A stretch of DNA of 64,000 nucleotides from Balanoglossus misakiensis. Lineage: Eukaryota > Hemichordata. The notes under the pieces are model-generated. The model was not told the DNA's origin, searched no databases, and worked only from the letters and a program-made list of their open reading frames with translations. The stretch is from assembly GCA_040954595.2 (NCBI GenBank), contig CM082580.2, positions 14,692,359 to 14,756,358 of the forward strand, read 5' to 3'. Positions 22,242 through 35,150 of the stretch are shown piece by piece. The stretch's first letter is position 1; each line of letters opens with the position of its first letter. A program made the position numbers and the translations under genes.

Positions 22242-25097
22242 TCATTGATCATGAATAATTTTTTTCTGTTGTTTTGTGAGAATATGGCGAAGAGTGCAGG
22301 CTGATGTTGTGTATCTGCATGTTGCCATTGGTAGAAGTGGACAAGGACATGGTTTCCCAGTCACCCAATAAACTACTTGCATGATGGCAGATGAAGATAT
22401 TTGGATGTCAAATAAAGAAAACATAAAGGTTTGCAGTCAACATTTTAAGAGTGTATATAGTGTTGGAACAAATCCAAGCTTAACTCATTGAACCAATTTT
22501 ATAAACTATGTCACGACTTTGTTCATTGATCATGAATAATTTTTTTTCTGTTGTTTTGTTAGAATATGGCGAAGAGTGCAGGCTGATGTTGTGTATCTGA
22601 ATGTTGCCAATGGTAGAAGTGGACAAGGACTTGGTCTTCCAGTCAGCCAATAAAGTACTTGCATGATGGCAGATGAAGCAAGTTCAAGCATGAAGAATGA
22701 TCTTTAATTTCTAAATGGTGCCAACGGTAGAAGTTGACAAGGACTTGGTCTTGCAGTCAGCCAATTAACAACTTGCATGATGGCAGATGAAGATATATGG
22801 ATGTCAAATGAAGAAAACGTACAGGTTTGCAGTCAACAAGTGTATATAGTATTGGAACAAATTCAAACTTAACTCATTGAATCAATTTTATAATATATGT
22901 CACCACTTTGTTCATTGATCATGAATCATTTTTTGTCTGTTGTTTTGTTAGAATATGTCAAAGAGTGCAGGCTGATGTTGTGTATCTGAATGTTGCCATT
23001 GGTAGAAGTGGACAAGGACTTGGTTTCCCAGTCACCCAATAAACTACTTGCATGATGGCTGATGAAGATATTTGGATGTCAAATAAAGAAAACATAAAGG
23101 TTTGCAGTCAATATTTTAAGAGTGTATATAGTGTTGGAACAAATTCAAGCTTAACTCATTGAATCAATTTAATAATATATATCACCACTTTGTTCATTGA
23201 TCATGAATAATTTTTTTCTGTTGTTTTGTTAGAATATGGCGAAGAGTGCAGGCTGATGTTGTGTATCTGAATGTTGCCATTGGTAGAAGTGGACAAGGAC
23301 ATGGTTTCCCAGTCACCCAATAAACTACTTGCATGATGGCAGATGAAGATATTTGGATGTCAAATAAAGAAAACATAAAGGTTTGCAGTCAACATTTTAA
23401 GAGTGTATATAGTGTTGGAACAAATCCAAGCTTAACTCATTGAACCAATTTTATAAACTATGTCACGACTTTGTTCATTGATCATGAATAATTTTTTTTC
23501 TGTTGTTTTGTTAGAATATGGCGAAGAGTGCAGGCTGATGTTGTGTATCTGAATGTTGCCAATGGTAGAAGTGGACAAGGACTTGGTCTTCCAGTCAGCC
23601 AATAAAGTACTTGCATGATGGCAGATGAAGCAAGTTCAAGCATGAAGAATGATCTTTAATTTCTAAATGGTGCCAACGGTAGAAGTGGACAAGGACTTGG
23701 TCTTGCAGTCAGCCAATTAACAACTTGCATGATGGCAGATGAAGATATATGGATGTCAAATGAAGAAAACGTACAGGTTTGCAGTCAACAAGTGTATATA
23801 GTATTGGAACAAATTCAAACTTAACTCATTGAATCAATTTTATAATATATGTCACCACTTTGTTCATTGATCATGAATCATTTTTTGTCTGTTGTTTTGT
23901 TAGAATATGTCAAAGAGTGCAGGCTGATGTTGTGTATCTGAATGTTGCCATTGGTAGAAGTGGACAAGGACTTGGTTTCCCAGTCACCCAATAAACTACT
24001 TGCATGATGGCTGATGAAGATATTTGGATGTCAAATAAAGAAAACATAAAGGTTTGCAGTCAATATTTTAAGAGTGTATATAGTGTTGGAACAAATTCAA
24101 GCTTAACTCATTGAATCAATTTAATAATATATATCACCACTTTGTTCATTGATCATGAATAATTTTTTTCTGTTGTTTTGTTAGAATATGGCGAAGAGTG
24201 CAGGCTGATGTTGTGTATCTGAATGTTGCCATTGGTAGAAGTGGACATGGACATGGTTTCCCAGTCACCCAATAAACTACTTGCATGATGGCAGATGAAG
24301 ATATTTGGATGTCAAATAAAGAAAACATAAAGGTTTGCAGTCAACATTTTAAGAGTGTATATAGTGTTGGAACAAATCCAAGCTTAACTCATTGAACCAA
24401 TTTTATAAACTATGTCACGACTTTGTTCATTGATCATGAATAATTTTTTTTCTGTTGTTTTGTTAGAATATGGCGAAGAGTGCAGGCTGATGTTGTGTAT
24501 CTGAATGTTGCCAATGGTAGAAGTGGACAAGGACTTGGTCTTCCAGTCAGCCAATAAAGTACTTGCATGATGGCAGATGAAGCAAGTTCAAGCATGAAGA
24601 ATGATCTTTAATTTCTAAATGGTGCCAACGGTAGAAGTGGACAAGGACTTGGTCTTGCAGTCAGCCAATTAACAACTTGCATGATGGCAGATGAAGATAT
24701 ATGGATGTCAAATGAAGAAAACGTACAGGTTTGCAGTCAACAAGTGTATATAGTATTGGAACAAATTCAAACTTAACTCATTGAATCAATTTTATAATAT
24801 ATGTCACCACTTTGTTCATTGATCATGAATCATTTTTTGTCTGTTGTTTTGTTAGAATATGTCAAAGAGTGCAGGCTGATGTTGTGTATCTGAATGTTGC
24901 CATTGGTAGAAGTGGACAAGGACTTGGTTTCCCAGTCACCCAATAAACTACTTGCATGATGGCTGATGAAGATATTTGGATGTCAAATAAAGAAAACATA
25001 AAGGTTTGCAGTCAATATTTTAAGAGTGTATATAGTGTTGGAACAAATTCAAGCTTAACTCATTGAATCAATTTAATAATATATATCACCACTTTGT
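22242..25097. repeat. 952-bp higher-order repeat, three tandem copies
   Basis: The blocks beginning 22242, 23194 and 24146 are offset by exactly 952 bp and are almost identical. Each consists of two 281-bp monomers plus one 390-bp variant monomer (281+281+390). The fourth expected block, near 25098, starts the same way but then diverges. Confidence 0.88.
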
Positions 25098-26559
25098 TCA
25101 TTGATCATGAATAATTTTTTTTCTGTTGTTTTGTTAGAATATGGCGAAGAGTGCAGGCTGATGTTGTGTATCTGAATGTTGCCAATGGTAGAAGTGGACA
25201 AGGACTTCGTCTTCCAGTCACCCAATAAACTACTTGCATGATGGCAGATGAAGATATTTGGATGTCAAATAAAGAAAACATACAGGTTTGCAATCAACAT
25301 TTTAAGAGTGTATATAGTGATGGAACAAATCCAAACTTAACTCGTTGAATCAATTTTATAAAATATGTCACCATTTTGTTCATTGATCATGAATAATTTT
25401 TTTTCTGTTGTTTTGTTAGAATATGGCGAAGAGTACAGGCTGATGTTGTGTATCTGAATGTTGCCATTGGTAGAAGTGGACAAGGACTTGGTTTCCCAGT
25501 CAGCCAATAAAGTACTTGCATGATGGCAGATGAAGCAAGTTCAAGCATGAAGAATGATGTTTAATTTCTAAATGGTGCCAACGGTAGAAGTGGACAAGGA
25601 CTTGGTCTTGCAGTCAGCCAATTAACAACTTGCATGATGGCATATGAAGATATATGGATGTCAAATGAAGAAAACGTACAGGTTTGCAGTCAACAAGTGT
25701 ATATAGTATTGGAACAAATTCAAACTTAACTCATTGAATCAATTTTATAAAATATGTCACCACTTTGTTCATTGATCATGAATAATTTGTGTCTGTTGTT
25801 TTGTTAGAATATGGCGAAGAGTGCAGGGTGATGTTGTGTATCTGAATGTTGCCATTGGTAGTAGTGGACAAGGACTTGGTCTTGCTTTCACTCAATAAAC
25901 TCTGCATGATGGCAGATGAAGATATTTGGATGTCAAATAAAGAAAACATACAGGTTTGCAATCAACATTTTAAGAGTGTATATAGCGTTGGAACAAATCC
26001 AAACTTAACTCATTGAATCAATTTTATAAAATATGTCACCACTTTGTTCATTGATCATGAATATTTCTTTTTCTGTTGTTTTGTTAGAATATGGCAAAGA
26101 GTGCAGGCTGATGTTGTGTATCTGAATGTTGCCATTGGTAGAAGTGGACAAGGACTTGGTTTCCCAGTCACCCAATAAACTACTTGCATGATGGCAGATG
26201 AAGATATTTGGATGTCAAATAAAGAACACATACAGGTTTGCAGTATACATTTTAAGAGTGTATATAGTGTTGGAACAAATCCAAACTTAACTCATTGAAT
26301 CAATTTTATAAAATATGTCACCACTTTGTTCATTGATCATGAATAATTTTTTTTCTGTTGTTTTGTTAGAATATTGCGAAGACTGCAGGCTGATGTTGAG
26401 TCTCTGAATGTTGCCAATGGTAGAAGTGGACAAGGACATGGTTTCCCAGTCACCCAATAAACTACTTGCATGATGGCAGATGAAGATATTTGGATGTCAA
26501 ATAATGAACACATACAGGTTTGCAGTCAACATTTTATGAGTGTATATAGTGTTGGAACA

Positions 26560-28023
26560 AATCCAAACTTAACTCATTGAATCAATTTTATAAAATATGT
26601 CACCACTTTTTTTATTGATCATGAATAATTTTTGTTTCTGTTGTTTTGTTAGAATATGGCGAAGAGTGCAGGCTGATGTTGTGTATCTGAATGTTGCCAT
26701 TGGTAGAAGTGGACATGGACATGGTCTTCCAGTCACCCAATAAACTACTTGCATGATGGCAGATGAAGATATTTGGATGTCAAATAAAGAAAACATACAG
26801 GTTTGCAATCAACATTTTAAGATTGTATATAGTGTTGGAACAAATCCAAACTTAACTCATTGAATCAATTTATACAATCTTTCGCCTATTTGATCATTAA
26901 TCATGGATAACATTTTTCTGTTGTTTTGTTAGAATATGGCGAAGAGTGCAGGCTGATGTTGTGTATCTGGATGTTTTCATTGTTAGAAGTGGACATGGAC
27001 TTGGTCTTGCTTTCACCCAATAAACTCTGCATGATGGCAGATGAAGATATTTGGATGTCAAATAAAGAAAACATACAGGTTTGCAATCAACATTTTAAGA
27101 GTGTATATAGTGTTGGAACAAATCCAAACTTAACTCATTGAATCAATTTTATAAAATATGTCACCACTTTGTTCATTGATCATGAATATTTCTTTTTCTG
27201 TTGTTTTGTTAGAATATGGCAAAGAGTGCAGGCTGATGTTGTGTATCTGAATGTTGCCATTGGTAGAAGTGGACAAGGACTTGGTTTCCCAGTCACCCAA
27301 TAAACTACTTGCATGATGGCAGATGAAGATATTTGGATGTCAAATAAAGAACACATACAGGTTTGCAGTATACATTTTAAGAGTGTATATAGTGTTGGAA
27401 CAAATCCAAACTTAACTCATTGAATCAATTTTATAAAATATGTCACCACTTTTTTTATTGATCATGAATAATTTTTGTTTCTGTTGTTTTGTTAGAATAT
27501 GGCGAAGAGTGCAGGCTGATGTTGTGTATCTGAATGTTGCCATTGGTAGAAGTGGACATGGACATGGTCTTCCAGTCACCCAATAAACTACTTGCATGAT
27601 GGCAGATGAAGATATTTGGATGTCAAATAAAGAAAACATACAGGTTTGCAATCAACATTTTAAGATTGTATATAGTGTTGGAACAAATCCAAACTTAACT
27701 CATTGAATCAAATTATACAATCTTTCGCCTATTTGATCATTAATCATGGATAACATTTTTCTGTTCTTTTGTTAGAATATGGCGAAGAGTGCAGGCTGAT
27801 GTTGTGTATCTGGATGTTTTCATTGTTAGAAGTGGACAAGGACTTGGTCTTGCTTTCACCCAATAAACTCTGCATGATGGCAGATGAAGATATTTGGATG
27901 TCAAATAAAGAACACATACAGGTTTGCTGTCAACATTTTAAGAGTGTATATAGTGTTGGAACAAATCAAAACTTAACTCATTGAATCAATTTTATAAAAT
28001 ATGTCACCACTTTGTTCATTGAT
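26560..28023. repeat. 843-bp (3 x 281) duplicated block in the 281-bp array
   Basis: 26560-27180 and 27403-28023 match at an offset of 843 bp, including shared oddities such as ACTTTTTTTATTGATC and AATCTTTCGCCTATTTGATC. A monomer with the same ACTTTTTTTATT signature recurs near 28970. Boundaries are approximate. Confidence 0.7.
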
Positions 28024-29599
28024 CATGAATAATTTGTGTCTGTTGTTTTGTTAGAATATGGCGAAGAGTGCAGGGTGATGTTGTGTATCTGAATGTTGCC
28101 AATGGTAGAAGTGGACAAGGACATGGTCTTCCAGTCAGCCAATAAAGTACTTCCATGATGGGAGATGAAGCAAGGTCAAGCATGAAGACTGATGTTTAAT
28201 TTCTAAATGGTGCCAACGGTAGAAGTGGATGAGGACTTGGTCTTGCAGTCAGCCAATAAACATCCTGCATGATGGCAGATGAAGATATTTGGATGTTAAA
28301 TAAAGAAAACATACAGGTTTGCAGTCAACATTTTAAGAGTGTATATAGTATTGGAACAAATCCAAATTTAACCCATCGAATCAATTTATACAATCTTTCG
28401 CCAATTTGTTCATTAATCATGGATAATATTTTTCTGTTCTTTTGTTAGAATATGGCGAAGAGTGCAGGCTGATGATGTGTATCTGAATGTTGCCATTGGT
28501 AGTAGTGGACAAGGACTTGGTCTTGCATTCACTCAATAAACTCTGCATGATGGCAGATGAAGATATTTGGATGTCAAATAAAGAACACATACAGGTTTGC
28601 AGTCAACATTTTAAGAGTGTATATAGTGTTGGAACAAATCCAAACTTAACTCATTGAATCAATTTTATAAAATATGTCACCACTTTGTTCATTGATCATG
28701 AATACATAATTTTTTTTTCTGTTGTTTTGTTAGAATATTGCGAAGACTGCTGGGTGATGTTGTGTATCTGAATGTTGCCAATGGTAGAAGTGGACAAGGA
28801 CATGGTTTCCCAGTCACCCAATAAACTACTTGCATGATGGCAGATGAAGATATTTGGATGTCAAATAATGAACACATACAGGTTTGCAGTCAACATTTTA
28901 TGAGTGTATATAGTGTTGGAACAAATCCAAACTTAACTCATTGAATCAATTTTATAAAATATGTCACCACTTTTTTTATTGATCATGAATAATTTTTGTT
29001 TCTGTTGTTTTGTTAGAATATGGCGAAGAGTGCAGGCTGATGTTGTGTATCTGAATGTTGCCATTGGTAGAAGTGGACATGGACATGGTCTTCCAGTCAC
29101 CCAATAAACTACTTGCATGATGGCAGATGAAGATATTTGGATGTCAAATAAAGAAAACATACAGGTTTGCAATCAACATTTTAAGATTGTATATAGTGTT
29201 GGAACAAATCCAAATTTAACTAATTGAATCAATTTATACAATCTTTCGCCAATTTGTTCATTAATCATTGATAACATTTTTCTGTACTTTTGTTAGAATA
29301 TGGCGAAGAGTGCAGGCTGATGTTGTGTATCTGAATGTTGCCATTGTTAGAAGGGGACAAGGACTTGGTCTTGCACTCACCCCATAAACTATTTGCATGA
29401 TGGCAGATGACCATATCTGGTTTTCAAATGAAGAAAATGTAAAGGTTTGTAATCATTATTATACGAGTGCGTGTAGTATTGGAACACATCCAAATTTAAC
29501 TTAAGCTGAATGAATCAATTCTATAAAACGTGTCCCCACTTCATTCATTAAACGCGAATCTATTTTTTCTCTTTCTTTCTTAGCTGAAGCTGAAGTGTG

Positions 29600-30512
29600 A
29601 AGACTGGTGATTTTCCAAATGATGATGATAGTAGAAATGGACAAGGACTTGGTCTACCAGTAACCCAATGAAATACTTGCATCTTGGCATATGAAGTCTG
29701 AATGCCAGATAAAGAGAAGACATAGATTGTCAGTCAGCATTTTAGGAGTTTATAATGAGAATGAAGAGAAAACTTATAGATTGTCTTCTGTCCAGTTTTA
29801 TATTAAAGTGTCACAATCTCTCTTTTTGAGCTTTGAATGTTGTCAACTATACATTGAATACTTGCATTAGATTTCTGTGTTAAAAATAATGATTTTTAAC
29901 TTCATCATTCTGTATCAAACGAAATTAATCTCTAAAAGATAAAAAAACAGAGAATGTTGCTGTTTAATCTATTTATCCAGTGGGGATTATGACATTGACT
30001 TTCCTTACATGTTCCCTTGAGCCCACTGGTTATATGTTATGATAAGGAAGGATTCAGATTAGGACACAGTATTACTTATCTAACTGTAGCCTAAATGTCC
30101 ATAGATACAGTGTTTCTTAGAATCACAAGTTTGCACAGAGCAAACTTTGTTCAGTGAATTTTGCAGTCAAAGCAAATTGATTCAATCTCTGAAATTGTTT
30201 GTGCCATTTCAGCCAGCCAACTCAAACACTAACCCTAACTCTAACTCTAACCCTAACCTTAACCCTTACCCTAACCCTTACCCTAACAACTAATACTTAG
30301 GCTGGTATGGTATAAACAGGCTCAGGGAAACTCTTTTTAATAATGGGCTCCAATTTTGTTCACCAGTTAAAAGTTCACAGATGAAAATATGTTTACGTAT
30401 TGTATTTTAATTCAATTTCAATTACCTGTCATTCCCAAAACCTGATAGTGAAGGTCAGGAAAATTAATAAATATGAAATGTATGGGTACAGAAATGTCCT
30501 CTATGTATGCAT
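29600..30512. repeat. Flank segment B: second copy of the flank at 18.8-20.0 kb
   Basis: Diverged duplicate of segment A (landmarks listed there), beginning inside the last decayed 281-bp monomer and ending at GGTACAGAAATGTCCTCTAT. It lacks the CATA and TATG expansions of copy A but carries an interstitial telomere-like tract at 30227-30289. Confidence 0.8.
30227..30289 (-). repeat. Interstitial telomere-like tract (CCCTAA)n
   Basis: About ten degenerate units: CTAACCCTAACTCTAACT, then CCCTAACC, then TTACCCTAACCC and so on. The TTAGGG strand is the minus strand, opposite to the terminal array. In flank A the matching place reads CACCATTAACTAACTATAAC, so the telomere-like run grew in, or was inserted into, copy B only. 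Confidence 0.85.
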
Positions 30513-30516
30513 TTAT

Positions 30517-31268
30517 GACCCCAACCCTGACCCGTTCCACCCCGCCGTTTCGGCAGACACTTGACCCCAACCCTGCCCCGTTCCACCCCGCCATGGCGCA
30601 GACACTTGACCCCAACCCTGCCCCATTCCACCCCGCCGTTTCGGCAGACACTTGACCCCAACCCTGCCCCGTTCCACCCCGCCATGGCGCAGACACTTGA
30701 CCCCAACCCTGCCCCGTTACACCCCGCCGTTGCCTCAGACACTTGACCCCAACCCTGCCCAGTTACACCCCGCCGTTGCCGCAGACACTTGACCCCAACC
30801 CTGCCCCATTACACCCCGCCATGCCGCAGACACTTGACCCCAACCCTGCCCCATTACACCCCACCATGCCGCAGACACTTGACCCCAACCCTGCCCCGTT
30901 ACATCCCGCCGTTGCCTCAGAAACTTGACCCCAACCCTGCCCCGTTACACCCCGCCATTGGCGCAGACACTTGACCCTACCCTGCCCCGTTCCAACCCGC
31001 CGTTGCCGCAGACACTTGACCCCAACCCTGCCCAGTTACACTCCGCCGTTGTGTCAGACATTTTACCCCAACCCTGCCCCGTTCCACCGCGCCGTTGCCG
31101 CAGACACTTGACCCCAAACCTACCCTGTTCCACCGAGCCGTTGCCGCAGACACTTGACCCCAACCCTGCCCCGTTACACCCCGCCGTTGCCGCAGACACT
31201 TGACCCCAACCCTGCCCCATTCCATCCTGCCGTTGCTGCAGGCACTTGACCCCAACCCTGCCCCGTTA
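30517..31268. repeat. SatA: 45-46-bp minisatellite, about 16 units
   Basis: The unit holds CAGACACTTGACCCCAACCC, TGCCCC(G/A)TT and (A/C)CACCCCGCCGTTGCCG. Spacing is 45 or 46 bp. Variants include CCATGGCG or CCATGCCG in place of CCGTTGCCG. The short proline-rich open frames (MTPTLP...) are created by the repeat. Confidence 0.93.
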
Positions 31269-31482
31269 CTCCAGTCCCCCTCCAGTCTGCTCCAGTCCCC
31301 CTCCAGTCTGCTCCAGTCCCCCTCCAGCATGCTCCAGTCCCCCTCCAGTCTGCTCCAGTCCCCCTCCAGTCTGCTCCAGTCCCCCTCCAGTCTGCTCCAG
31401 TCCCCCTCCAGCATGCTCCAGTCCCCCTCCAGTCTGCTCCAGTCCCCCTCAAGTCTGCTCCAGTCCCCCTCCAGTCTGCTCC
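31269..31482. repeat. SatB: 21-bp minisatellite, ten units
   Basis: Ten tandem units of CTCCAGTCCCCCTCCAG followed by TCTG or CATG. The CATG variant appears in two units, once every four or five. It sits exactly between SatA and SatC. Confidence 0.95.
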
Positions 31483-34400
31483 CATCAACTTGGCCCAGAT
31501 TCACCGCGCCGTTACCACCGGAAGTCGCCGGCAACTTTGCCCAGATTCACCGCGCCGTTACGACAGGAAGTCGCCGGCAACTTGGCCCAGTTTCACCGCG
31601 CCGTTACCACCGGAAGTCACCGGAAACTTGGCCAGGATTCACAGGAAGTCGCCATCAACTTGGCCCGGATTCACCGCGCCGTTACGACCGGAAGTCGCCG
31701 GCAACTTGGCCCGGATTCACCGCGCCGTTACGACCGGAAGTCGCCGGCAACTTTGCCCAGATTCACCGCGCCGTTACGACAGGAAGTCGCCGGCAACTTG
31801 GCCCAGTTTCACCGTGCCGTTACCACCGGAAGTCGCCGGCAACTTGGCCCGGATTCACAGGAAGTCGCCATCAACTTGGCCCAGATTCACCGCGCCGTTA
31901 CCACCGGAAGTCGCCGGCAACTTGGCCCGGATTCACCGCGCCATTACGACCGGAAGTCACCGGCAACTTTGCCCAGATTCACCGCGCCGTTACGACAGGA
32001 AGTCGCCGGCAACTTGGCACAGTTTCACCGCGCCGTTACCACCGGAAGTCGCCGGCAACTTGGCCCGGATTCACAGGAAGTCGCCATCAACTTGGCCCGG
32101 ATTCACCGCGCCGTTACGACCGGAAGTCGCCGGCAACTTTGCCCAGATTCACCGCGCCGTTACGACAGGAAGTCGCCGGGAACTTGGCCCAGTTTCACCG
32201 CGCCGTTACCACCGGAAGTCGCCGGCAACTTGGCCCGGATACACAGGAAGTCGCCATCAACTTGGCCCGGATTCACCGCGCCGTTACGACCGGAAGTCGC
32301 CGGCAATTTTGCCCAGATTCACCGCGCCGTTACGACAGGAAGTCGCCGGCAACTTGGCTCAGTTTCACCGCGCCGTTACCACCGGAAGTCGCCGGCAACT
32401 TGGCCCGGATTCATAGGAAGTCGCCATCAACTTGGCCCAGATTCACCGCGCCGTTACCACAGGAAATCGCCGGCAACTTGGCCCAGTTTCACCGCGCCGT
32501 TACGACCGGAAGTCGCCGGAAACTTGGCCTGGATTCACCGCGCCGTTACGACCGGAAGTCGCCGCAACTTGGCCCGGATTCACCGCGCCGTTACCACAGG
32601 AAGTCGCCGGCAACTTGGCCTAGATTCACCGCGCCGTTACGACCGGAAGTCGCCGCAACTTGGCCCGGATTCACAGGAAGTCGCCGGCAACTTGGCCCAG
32701 TTTCACCGCGCCGTTACCACCGGAAGTCGCCGGCAACTTGGCCCGGATTCACAGGAAGTCGCCATCAACTTGGCCCAGATTCACCGCGCCGTTACCACAG
32801 GAAATCGCCGGCAACTTGGCCCAGATTCACCTCGCCGTTACGACAGGAAGTCGCCGGCAACTTGGCCCAGATTCACCGCGCCGTTACCACCGGAAGTCGC
32901 TGGCAACTTGGCCCGGATTCACAGGAAGTCTCCGGCAACTTGGCCCAGATTCACCGCGCCGTTACCACCGGAAGTCACCGGCAACTTGGCCCGGATTCAC
33001 CGCGCCGTTACGACCGGAAGTCACCGGCTACTTTGCCCAGATTCACCGCGCCGTTACGACAGGAAGTCGCCGGCAACTTGGCCCAGATTCACCTCGCCGT
33101 TACGACAGGAAGTCGCCGGCAACTTGGCCCAGATTCACCGCGCCGTTACCACCGGAAGTCGCTGGCAAGTTGGCCCGCATTCACAGGAAGTCTCCGGCAA
33201 TTTGGCCCGGATTCGCCGCGCCGTTACGACCGGAAGTCGCCGGCAACTTGGCCCGGATTCACAGGAAGTCGCCATCAACTTGGCCCGGATTCACTGCGCC
33301 GTTACGACCGGAAGTCGCCGGCAACTTTGCCCAGATTCACCGCGCCGTTACGACAGGAAGTCGCCGGCAACTTGGCTCAGTTTCACCGCGCCATTACCAC
33401 CGGAAGTCGCCGGCAACTTGGCCCGGATTCACAGGAAGTCGCCATCAACTTGGCCCAGATTCACCGCGCCGTTACCACAGGAAATCAACGGCAACTTGGC
33501 CCAGATTCACCGCGCCGTTACCACCGGAAGTCGCCGGCAACTTGGCCCAGATTCACCGCGCCGTTACGACAGGAAGTCGCCGGCAACTTGGTTTCACCGC
33601 GCCGTTACCACCGGAAGTCGCTGGCACCTTGGCCCGGATTCACAGGAAGTCTCCGGCAACTTGGCCCGGATTCACCGCGCTGTTACGACCGGAAGTCGCC
33701 GGCAACTTTGTCCAGATTCACCGCGCCATTACGACAGGAAGTCGACGGCAACTTGGCCCGGATTCATAGGAAGTCGCCATCAACTTGGCCCGGATTCACC
33801 GCGCCGTTACGACCGGAAGTCGCCGGCAACTTTGCCCAGATTCACCGCGCCGTTACGACAGGAAGTCGCCGGCAACCTGGCTCAGTTTCACCGCGCCATT
33901 ACCACCGGAAGTCGCCGGCAACTTGGCCCGGATTCACAGGAAGTCGCCATCAACTTGGCCCAGATTCACCGCGCCGTTACCACAGGAAATCAACGGCAAC
34001 TTGGCCCAGATTCACCGCGCCGTTACGACCGGAAGTCGCCGGCAACTTTGCCCAGATTCACCGCGCCGTTACGACCGGAAGTTGCCGGCAACTTTGCCCA
34101 GATTCACCGCGCCGTTACGACAGGAAGTCGCCGGCAACTTGGCTCAGTTTCACCGCGCCATTACCACCGGAAGTCGCCGGCAACTTGGCCCGGATTCACA
34201 GGAAGTCGCCATCAACTTGGCCCAGATTCACCGCGCCGTTACCACAGGAAATCAACGGCAACTTGGCCCAGATTCACCGCGCCGTTACGACAGGAAGTCG
34301 CCGGCAACTTGGCCCGGATTCACAGGAAGTCGCCATCAACTTGGCCCGGATTCACCGCGCCGTTACCACCGGAAGTCGCCGGCAACTTTGCCCAGATTCA

Positions 34401-35150
34401 CCGCGCCGTTACGACAGGAAGTCGCCGGCAACTTGGCCCAGTTTCACCGCGCCGTTACGACAGGAAGTCGCCGGCAACTTGGCCCGGATCCACAGGAAGT
34501 CGCCATCAACTTTGCCCGGATTCACCGCGCCGTTACGACCGGAAGTCGCCGTTAACTTTGCCCAGATTCACCGCGCCGATACGACAGGAAGTCGCCGGCA
34601 ACTTGGCCCGGATTCACAGGAAGTCGCCATCAACTTGGCCCGGATTCACTGCGCCGTTACGACCGGAAGTCGCCGGCAACTTTGCCCAGATTCACCGCGC
34701 CGTTACGACAGGAAGTCGCCGGCAACTTGGCTCAGTTTCACCGCGCCGTTACCACCGGAAGTCGCCGGCAACTTGGCCCGGATTCACAGGAAGTCGCCAT
34801 CAACTTGGCCCAGATTCACCGCGCCGTTACCACAGGAAATCAACGGCAACTTGGCCCGGATTCACAGGAAGTCTCCGGCAACTTGGCCCGGATTCACCGC
34901 GCCGTTACAACCGGAAGTCGCCGGCAACTTTGCCCAGATTCACCGCGCCGTTACGACAGGAAGTCGCCGGCAACTTGGCCCGGATTCACCGCGCCGTTAC
35001 GACCGGAAGTCGCCGGCAACTTGGCCTGGATTCACCGCGCCGTTACGACCGGAAGTCGCCGCAACTTGCCCCGGATTCACCGCGCCGTTACCACAGGAAG
35101 TCACCGGCAACTTGGCCTAGATTCACCGCGCCGTTACGACCGGAAGTCGC

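Larger units (their letters stand above)
20797..29480. repeat. 281-bp satellite array (about 30 monomers) with higher-order structure
   Basis: The landmark GAATATGGCGAAGAGTGCAG recurs at about 21999, 22280, 22561 and onward at a 281-bp spacing. Each monomer has a T-rich tract TTCTGTTGTTTTGTTAG, a 145-bp GC-balanced segment and an AT-rich tail with TTCATTGATCATGAATAA. Variant monomers of about 390 bp carry an extra 110-bp partial duplication containing GATGAAGCAAGTTCAAGCA. The roughly 60-codon minus-strand frames are repeat copies, not genes. The edges are more diverged (20.8-21.4 and 29.3-29.5 kb) than the middle. Confidence 0.93.

Noticed and set aside
30418-31534. Proline-rich (MTPTLP) and glycine-rich frames on both strands
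   Set aside because: They are SatA and SatB period artefacts found in several frames at once.
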